Of a DNA stretch of 64,000 nucleotides, positions 56,623 to 64,000 are shown in pieces. The DNA comes from Desmodus rotundus. Lineage: Eukaryota; Chordata; Mammalia; Chiroptera; Phyllostomidae. The stretch is from assembly GCF_022682495.2 (NCBI RefSeq), contig NC_071397.1:14351082-14415081 (forward strand), given 5' to 3'. Position 1 is the stretch's first letter; every line of letters starts with the position of its first letter. A model generated the notes under the pieces. That model ran no database searches and was not told where the DNA came from. It worked only from the letters and a program-made list of their open reading frames with translations. Both the position numbers and the translations under genes were made by a program.

Positions 56623-57500
56623 GTTTTTATCACAGACAATAAAGGAGTTCCCTCTGATAATGTTCACAAATTAACAGTTATAGGAGGAGATATTGGGAAT
56701 GAACAAGGAGTGTTCTAAATTTTCACTGTTTTGAGGTTTTTCTGTAAGTAAGGGCAAGTAAAGTTTAGTTCCTCTCAAGTGTTTTTATTTATACTAAGTT
56801 CTCAAGTTTCATGTTTTTAATATCTTTCCTTATTAGAGGCATACTCGACAATCTTACTTTATCTGGAAGGTCATAATTTAGTTTTCATTTCTAGCTGGTT
56901 TATATTTTAAACCTCTTCAAAATAGTCAACAGTATTTGGAGAATTTATAGGTTGGCAATTTCTCTTTTCAATTTACCTTCCTTTCTTTTAGGCCTGTGAA
57001 CTTTTATAGAGGACAAGAATCTCTTTATATTGCTCCTGACTGCTCCAGGATACTGTTTGAAAGTGTTCTAAAGTTGATTTTCTTTTCCCTTTACATATTT
57101 GAAAAAGTCTACTGAAGTACTTCTGAAAATGGCATTGTATCTAGGGTTTTCCACTTTTTTCCTTGTATTACAAGGCTATCTTTCAATTATGCACAGCTGG
57201 GTTTTTTTAAATCATTTCTTGGTCATTTCCATCCAAAGAGATAGATAATTAAGTGAACTCTTTGGCACAGATCTGATTGTTCAAAAAAATAATCATTTAA
57301 CATAATCTTGAATTCTGAAGCAAATTTATGTTTCTCTTTCAAGGTTGAAAAAATCATAATTATATCTCTTAACATGGCTCTAGACAGAAGTGATCCCTCA
57401 GAGAAGACAAACAAGTGAAGCCAGGCTTATAATTGTTCTGGTTTGCTGTGTAGACCCAGTTTCAAGAACACATGTACAGATACATAAAACCAAAAGAAAT
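56623..57500. other. Unassigned AT-rich sequence
   Basis: Nothing recognised; short minus-strand ORF at 57,223-57,414 without a domain. Confidence 0.4.
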
Positions 57501-57715
57501 CCAGCAACCTCGCAGAAGGGAGCAATGTAGATGGAAGTTGGGAGAGATGGAAGCAGCTGGAAGTTGTGGTGGCAGAGTTATGAAAAAGAGGAAGTTATAT
57601 AGGAATACAGCTCCAGAAATATGAAAAAAAGATCCTTTAGAAGCCTTACTAATTAATCAGACATGCAATTATACAATGAATCTCCATGAGGCTTGGTAAA
57701 GAAGAAATAGGTATC

Positions 57716-58282
57716 CCCCACCACTGGGATTATACCCTAAGAATCCTGAATCACCAATTCAAAATAACCTATGCACCTCAATGTTCAAAGCAGCACAATT
57801 TACAATAGCCAAGTGCTGGAAAGAGCCTAAGTGTCCATTAGTAAATGAGTCCATCAAAAAAACTGTGGTATATTTATACAATGGAATACTACACAACAAA
57901 AAGAAAGAAGGAACTCCTACCCTTCATGACAGCATGGATGGGACTGGAGAGCATTATGCTAAGTGAAATAAGCCAGATGGTGAAAGACAAATACTATATC
58001 ATCTCACCTATAAGTGGAACCTGATCAACAAAACAAACAAGAGAGCAAAACAGAACCAGAGACATGGAAATAAAGAACAAACTGACAGTGACCAGAGGAG
58101 AGTGGGGAGAGGGACAACAGGGGAAAGAAGGGGAAGGGTCAAGTCAAAAATCATGTCTAGAGGACCCTGGACAAGGACAACAGGGTGAGGGGGAGGATTG
58201 AGTGTGGGAGGTGAGGGTTGGGCAGGGCAGGGGAGAGTAATGTGGGGAAATGGGGATAACTGTAATTTAAAGCAAAGAAAGA
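57716..58282 (+). mobile_element. L1 3' end with clean TSD
   Basis: A 567-bp 5'-truncated L1 of the bat-type lineage: ORF2 C-terminus, agcattatgctaagtgaaat, the G-rich 3' UTR, the terminus ggggataactgtaatttaaag and an A-rich tail. TSD agaagaaataggtatc at 57,700-57,715 and agaagaaacaggtatc at 58,283-58,298 (one mismatch). The tail contains g and c interruptions, so the insertion is not very recent. Confidence 0.93.
57781..57966 (+). pseudogene. L1 ORF2 C-terminal relic
   Basis: Reads MFKAAQFTIAKCWKEPKCPL, then VNESIKKTVVYLYNGILHNK, the final part of ORF2p. A truncated, dead remnant within the 57,716-58,282 insertion. Confidence 0.85.
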
Positions 58283-58874
58283 AGAAGAAACAGGTATCTG
58301 TATGGTGAAATTTCCCAGACCTCACAACAGGCAAGCACTAAGAAAATATATTGAACTCCAACCAACCGGAGTAGAGCATTCTTGGTAATCCTTAGCATAT
58401 TGAGGAGACAAATTGTTATCAGATGGGACAATGTATAAGTTATTGGAGCAAACTATCAATTAAATATGAAGGCTACTCCAGACCTGCTCTAGCAAAGTTT
58501 TAAAAATACCTCAAAGGATGAGACTGATCCACAAATAATTTAACTACATGACAATACAAAGCCAAACACTTTTTAAAAGGTGAAAAAAAAAAAAAACCCA
58601 CAGGATGCTTAGAAAAATCAAACCTATAATATTTAGCATAAAATCACAATTACTGCTTATGTTAAGCAGTAAAAAATTATAGCCCAAAAGAGAAGAAAAA
58701 TAATTGATAAAAATAGAACTATAAATGACACAAGTGATTAAACTAGCAAATGCATTAAACAGCTATTATAAACATGTAAAAATATAAAAACAATCTGCAC
58801 AAAACAGAGAGGGGAATAAAAATTGAAAAAATAAAAACACTCAGAAATTGTAGAAATCAAAATGTCAAAATGAA

Positions 58875-59084
58875 GTAGTATATTGATTCCCAGAGGGAAA
58901 GGGGGTGGGTGGTTGGGGCAAGAAGAAGAAGGTACAGGGAGGGTAAATGGTGATGGAAAGAAACTTTACTTGTGGTGGTGAACACACAGTACAATATACA
59001 GATGATGTGTTATAGAATTGTATACCTGAAACCTATATAATTTTATTAACCAATGTCACCCCAATAAAGACAACAAAAAAGAAA
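58875..59084 (+). mobile_element. Short L1 3' end with perfect TSD
   Basis: G-rich 3' UTR (ggtgggtggttggggcaag), ggtgaacacacagtacaat, atacagatgatgtgttatag and the terminus ccaatgtcaccccaataaag with a short A-rich tail. A perfect 16-bp TSD, aaaatgtcaaaatgaa, lies at 58,859-58,874 and 59,085-59,100. It is nested in the ORF1 region of the old L1M and belongs to the other 3'-end lineage. Confidence 0.93.
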
Positions 59085-60884
59085 AAAATGTCAAAATGAA
59101 TTTTTTCACTAGATGGAATTAACAGATTAGGCACTACATAAAAAAATATTGATAAACTTACAGATTTAGCCATAAGTATAATAAAAATTTTAAAAAAGAG
59201 ATAAACTTGAGAGCACCAATAACTTGTGGAATATGAATTCCAAAAGTGGTGAGATCAGGAGAAACAAATAAAAAATAATTAAAGAAAAAGACACTAATAC
59301 ATTATCAAAGTTGAATAAAAGTACAATGCTAGTTGATTACCTAGCAGGATGAACAAACTACAAAAATAAAACACAAACACGTCAAAATAAAATTGCTAAG
59401 AACAGTGATAAAAGAAAATCTTAACAGTAGCCAGAGGGGGTAGGGAATAAATTATAAAAGAAAAACAAGATAAAAATGAGGGCATCTTGTCCATTAGAAA
59501 TTATGCAAGCCAAAAGTTAATATAGCATCTTGAAAGTGCTGAAAAATATGATTACAGCCTCAAATTCTACATCCATGTATATTTCAAAAACAAACTCAAA
59601 ATAAAACTTTTTCAGAAAAAAAAGAATGGTGAGCCCTATTCTAAAAGGAAGTGAGTTTATAGTTTATAAACCTTACCACGAGGAACACACAGTCCCACAC
59701 ACATTCACAGTTAAATTCTATAAATTGCTGAACAAAGAAGTGATATTTCTACACAACCTTTTCAGGAAACAGAGGTCAACATGACCCTGATACCAAAACC
59801 AAAAAGTAAACTTCAAGGAAATCAAATTTGGCTTTACTATCCTCATGAACATACAAATTCTTTCACAAAATATTAGCAGATATGGTGGAGGATAACTGAA
59901 TTAGTTTTACAGTAGAAATACAAAGTTGGTTTAATGTTAGCAATGAACAGAAATGCAACCTAAAACTACAATTAGGTACTTTACATACCCCAGAAAATAC
60001 CTAAAATTTAAGAGTGACAATGCCACTACTGACCATTGGCTAGTGAGAATGTAAAATTACAACTACTTAAAAAAACCCATTTAACTGTTTCTTATGAATT
60101 TAAACACATCTACCATATGGCTGCGCAATTCCATTCCTAGATATCTGCCCAAGAGAAGTGAAAACATATGCCCTCACAAAAGACGTGTGCACAAATGTTT
60201 TTAGCTTTTCATTTCCCCTAGGCAAAATTTGGGAACGACCCAAACAGCCAGCAATAAGCAAATGAATAAAAACACTGGTATATCATGCAGCTGAAGGCTA
60301 AACAGCAATATAAAGGAATTCACTACAGTACAACTCCACGACACGGATGATCTCACAAACATTAGGTTAAGGGAAGGAAGTTAGATGCAGAAGAGTAAAC
60401 ACTTCTGAGTTATTTATGTGAAACTCCAGAAAGACAATGTCAATCTTCACTGACAGAAGGCAGGTCAATGATTCTCTGTGGCTGAGGATGGGGAGGAGGC
60501 TTGACTGAAGCGTCACAAGGAACTTTTTTGAGAGATGAAAATATTTCATGTCTTGATAATGGTGAGAACTATATTCCTAGATGTATACATTTCTCAAAAC
60601 TCATCAAAATATACATTAAATAGGGATGCATTTTATGTAAATTATATCTTGAAAAAGGTTTCTTTTTTTAACAAAAAAGACAATTCTAAGTTTTACATCT
60701 GTTACAGAAAATTCAGTTCTCAAAATAAGAAATAGGAATGTATATATTTTCATTCTGTATCTCAGTCCACACATCGAGATGTTATGTTTATATAACAGTA
60801 TAAACATATATATGCAGTATATAAGATGTTATGTTTATTTTTGTTTTAATAATTCAGTTTAATAAATTTGGATGCCATGAAATA

Positions 60885-61115
60885 ACTCAGGAAGCTCCAG
60901 GCTAAGAACGACGACTCCTGAATATGATTCCAATTCTGCCCACTTCTGGATGTGTGGTCGTGAACAAAGCCCCTGAGCCTCCCCATGTCCCAGTTTTCCT
61001 ATTGAATGATGGAGATTACAGCACAAATGCAGCAGAGTATTGTTACATTCAAATGACCTAGCAATTTTGAAATCCCCTTAGCAGAACTTTAAAGCACTAC
61101 ACAAATATAGACTTA
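60885..61115 (+). mobile_element. MIR SINE
   Basis: gatgccatgaaataactcagg, actcctgaatatgattcc, ggatgtgtggtcgtgaac, agcccctgagcctcccc and tgaatgatggagattacagc are the full-length MIR order in sense orientation, diverged. Confidence 0.75.
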
Positions 61116-61324
61116 CTCCTTTATTATCAATATTACCTTACAGTGAACACTGGCTTTGCTGCAGCTTATGCAGGAAACCCATGTTTCCTGCAATAGGAGA
61201 GCCCATTTATATTTTAATATCATCCAGAATTAAGAAAATATTTAACCTTAACATTAGTGCGTATGCATTTTAGTGGGAAAGAAGAGCGATTATAGACAAA
61301 AATTAAATGAACGGCAATTTAGCT

Positions 61325-61835
61325 GAAGGGGTTCAGAACAGTCCTCCCCAAGATGTGTTGCTTTGGCATGTGGGTTATTTTGAGCTGAAGGTATTAAAGA
61401 CCTTGACGGCTCACAAAAACTCTTACTTCTACCTCAATAATTTAAATCTGGGACCTTGCTCATAATAAAAGTTATTGCCAGAAATAATTTTTATGACCTT
61501 GCTACATGGCAGGGCAAACTTCTACTTACTGAATTCTGCTGTTACTGTCCTGCAAAGGCCCTTCCTTCCCCCAAGTCCCCAGGCCTCCCGCCTCATCCTC
61601 AACTCAGCATGTACAGGCACCAAATTTTAACTTTCTATTTCTGGGCCTCACATGTATGTGTGGTCTCTGACTTTCTCACATTTGTGGGGTTCCTGTATGT
61701 ATATTATGTAATTATATTTAGGGTATTTTGTTGTTATTAATTTGCTTCATGTTGATTTAATTATTAGAGCAGCCAGGATAACTTAAAAAGGTTGAGAAAG
61801 TTTTCTTCCTTCTCCACAATAGCCAACAAAAAAAT
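61325..61835 (+). mobile_element. ERVL-type LTR (LTR16/LTR33-like)
   Basis: An old LTR in sense orientation. Its 3' part has the phrase gttgatttaattattagagc, then agccaggataacttaaaaagg and ttgagaaagttttcttcc, found in ERVL LTRs. Upstream there are gagctgaaggtattaaagac, actcttacttctacctcaa and gctacatggcagggcaaac. Subfamily name is by resemblance only. No internal retroviral genes adjoin it, and the 94-codon ORF at 61,456-61,740 is not a gene. Confidence 0.5.
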
Positions 61836-61839
61836 GTAA

Positions 61840-62906
61840 TTTAATAGGTATTATCACTGAGTAAAAAGAAAACATATATCCTTCTAGATTCTAAATGAGA
61901 GGTTTTTTTTCTACTAGTATATATTAGTTTGATACCTTTCATTGAATGTATAGTGGGTCGGTTTTTATTGATTTCAACATATATTTATAAATAAATGTAT
62001 TTAAAACTAGTAACTAAGTGCTTCAGTGGGGATCCCTTTTTCAATTTTTCATAATTTCTTTGCTCACATGTCCCGAAATACATATTTATTTGGTATATGC
62101 CAGTTATTTTTTTCTGTGTTTCAGTGTATTTTGCACTAGTGAATAACCAATCAGCAAACTTACTAGAGAAAACAAAACAACTATCTAAACAATAAGATGT
62201 GATCATGAATAATTTTATGACAATGCAATCTATTCTCTTGTTGCAAGATAAACTGGGTCACTTCTTTTGGACTATACAGTAAAATAAAATAAGAACTTAT
62301 TCTTATGGGAATTTAAGGTGTAAAGTGGAGGAACTTCATTTTATGGATATGCTCAGTTGTAAAGATGATGGCACATATTAACACTGTAAAAGATGGAAAA
62401 GTCAAGGGGGAATAGAGCTACTTAGCTAAATAAATGGTATGTAAAAACAAAATTAGCATATGGAAGACTTCAGAAATTTTTAACAGCTTCCTGACAATGT
62501 GATTAACTAGATAATGGAGTAAGGACGCTAGAGGTATTCTAAGGGCAGTGTTACTCAGGAAATGTAAAATCTAGTTTGGAAACATAATTAGATGCAATGA
62601 ATTGGACACATTCCACGGTCAGTGGCAAGAACTTGGCTTTTGGCAGGCTCTCTGATGGGAACAGCTTTTCAGTGAATGAATCCAAGCTGCAAGCCTGCTT
62701 GGTCAGTAGATAAATCAACATTTGCTCTTGGGATAGATATTAATGTAAATCCATTATTTCCTTCTAGAAGGCACAAATTTCTCCTAAATTGTGTTTTCAT
62801 TAAAGAAAAGTAACTCTCTCACCTTCTCCAGCACAAAGGAATGTTTAGTTTTCTGATTAGCATCAGAAATGCCTATGTTTTCATGTTTATATGAGATTCT
62901 TTTTTG
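61840..62906. other. Unassigned AT-rich sequence
   Basis: No gene or repeat family recognised; short ORF 61,985-62,206 (minus) lacks a domain. Confidence 0.4.
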
Positions 62907-63030
62907 TATAAAATTTATTGGGGTGAAACTGGTTAATAACATTATATAAGTTTCAAGTGTACAATTATATAATACATCATCTGTGTATTTCACTGTGTGT
63001 TCACTGCCCAAAGTCGAGTTTCCTTTTATC
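62907..63030 (-). mobile_element. Antisense L1 3' terminus
   Basis: aatttattggggtgaaactgg, taataacattatataag and atacatcatctgtgtatttc are the antisense 3' end of the L1 lineage also present at 4,162, 23,099 and 58,875. About 120 bases remain. Confidence 0.8.
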
Positions 63031-63734
63031 ACTATTAAATGCATTTCTTGATTTCAAGTTGTTCTCATTTGTTTGAATCCTGAAATAGTTTTAAAAGATG
63101 GGCTGTGAACATAAACAATTTCAATTAAAGAGTTATCACTTTTTAGCTAGTTTTCCAAGATTGACTTTCTATTAAAATTCCCAGGACATATTTCAATAAA
63201 AGTGCAATAAAGTCATTTTTCACTGCAATGAATGAGATTAAAACACTTCTAACTAAACACACCTAATATTTCCTAATATTAAGAGTGCAGGTTTCCAAAC
63301 CATAGGAGACAGACAAGATTATTGTAACCTGTGAAAGTGGAATTATTTTCTTGACCTTTCATTTTTCTCTTACAGATATCCTTTTTCTTTTATTGATTCA
63401 AAATATAACATAGGTTTTAAGGAAAAGTGTTGACTAATGAAATTGCCTACCTGGCCATTTCATAGAAAGACCTTACAACCAACTTTAGGAGATTTAACAA
63501 GAAAAAGCTCAGATTATACATTAATTAATATTATATAAATTATAATTTCATAGTGTAAATTAATATTGAAAATAACACAAGACATTTAGTTTATGATTTA
63601 TGGTAGGATGGTACAGATAGCAAAGTTTTTTGTTTTTATTTTTTAAGTTATTATTTTAGAGAAAATACATAGACTACAAGAAGCAGACACTTCAAGGGAA
63701 GCTTTATAAGGAAAGGGGGGACTTCATATTTTTA
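63031..63734. other. Unassigned AT-rich sequence
   Basis: Nothing recognised. Confidence 0.4.
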
Positions 63735-63830
63735 TTCTACAAATATGTTCAAGTATCTTTCATTTGCAAGGTATAGGCTACCTAGAGATATGAAGGTAAA
63801 CAGTCAGTACCCTGTAGTTTATACTCTAAG
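63735..63830 (-). mobile_element. L2 LINE fragment, antisense
   Basis: attctacaaatatgttcaag, agatatgaaggtaaacagtc and agtaccctgtagtttatac match antisense L2 order. Confidence 0.5.
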
Positions 63831-63949
63831 GGCTGAAACAAACCTACATTGACAGTTACAGTATTATTTAAACCAAAAAATAAGAAAGATGAAGATGATA
63901 CAGCAGTGTAATAAATGGGTTAAGCAAACAAACAAAAAGAGGCAGGAGT

Positions 63950-64000
63950 CAGGCATTTGTTGAACATATTCTGTGTGCCAGATGCATCATTTTACCTGTC
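63950..64000 (-). mobile_element. MIR or L2 start, cut by window end
   Basis: gcatttgttgaacatattctg followed by tgtgccagatgcatcatttt is the antisense start common to MIR and L2; the window ends before it can be told which. Confidence 0.45.

Larger units (their letters stand above)
57550..60680 (+). mobile_element. Old L1M carrying two younger L1 insertions
   Basis: Sense-oriented ancient LINE-1. About 57,550-58,560, minus the insertion, is 5' UTR-like. 58,700-59,630 is ORF1 (tgcattaaacagctattata, then aaaattgctaagaacagtg). 59,700-59,900 has ORF2 fragments (aacatgaccctgataccaaa, acaaaatattagcagatatgg). 59,990-60,680 is the ORF2 end and 3' UTR (tggctgcgcaattccattcc, aaacatctaccatatgg-type blocks, terminus attatatcttgaaaaagg). 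Large parts of ORF2 are deleted. It is interrupted at 57,716-58,282 and 58,875-59,084. Confidence 0.6.

Noticed and set aside
1..64000. CRISPR array, bacterial operons, tRNA or rRNA genes
   Set aside because: No regularly spaced direct repeats, no prokaryotic gene density, and the only tRNA-like segments are the SINE heads, which lack a folded tRNA anticodon arm and 3' end.

Overview
This window looks like intergenic DNA from a bat, most likely a yangochiropteran microbat. The main evidence is three copies of a tRNA-derived VES-type SINE (antisense about 9,296, sense 29,453 and 48,479) with the head motif ccctggctggtgtggctcag, alongside many LINE-1 3' ends whose purine-rich 3' UTR sequence I associate with bat L1s. 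Families shared by all eutherians (L2, MIR, MER5A, MLT1, old L1M) form the background. I found no HeliBat Helitron, which weakly argues against Vespertilionidae proper. Species, chromosome and neighbouring genes cannot be read from the sequence.

I could not support any host protein-coding gene, exon, tRNA, rRNA or CRISPR array. The open reading frames are short (longest 226 codons). Those that resemble known proteins are broken LINE-1 ORF1 or ORF2 pieces. All family names come from recognition by eye, so fragment boundaries are good to roughly 10-30 bases unless a target-site duplication (TSD) fixes them.

Layout. 1-3,630: mostly unassigned sequence with an L2 3' end. 3,630-11,700: one old sense-strand L1M that has been a landing pad for an antisense L1 (4,162-4,669), a 4.7 kb rearranged antisense L1 (6,088-10,767, itself holding a SINE) and an MLT1 LTR (10,928-11,305). 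11,700-17,880: unassigned sequence plus an L2 split by an antisense L1. 17,883-21,597: antisense L1 ORF2/3' part joined directly to a HAL1-type ORF1/5' UTR part. 21,600-28,980: L2, MIR, MER5 and two more antisense L1 tails. 28,980-31,700: old L1M ORF1 region with a SINE and a local repeat pair. 32,800-40,440: L1 tails, MER5A with a nested hairpin element, L2 and MIR. 40,446-43,104: a complete HAL1 (half-L1, no ORF2) with a 21-bp TSD. 43,800-48,720: MER5A, L1M, a probable solo LTR, an L1 with a twin-priming inversion and a SINE. 48,780-57,500: L2-like, MLT1, L1M 5' UTR and short L1 tails. 57,500-60,680: an old L1M carrying two younger L1 insertions with clean TSDs. 60,680-64,000: MIR, an ERVL-type LTR, an L1 tail and L2/MIR remnants.

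The most interesting material concerns retrotransposon mechanics: a full-length ORF2-less HAL1, an L1-HAL1 junction, a 122-bp piece of ORF2 copied 945 bp out of place inside one L1, a twin-priming inversion, two unrelated L1 5' UTR types and a small inverted-repeat element inside MER5A. None of the ORF1/ORF2 relics looks functional; two RT copies have lost an aspartate of the FADD active site.
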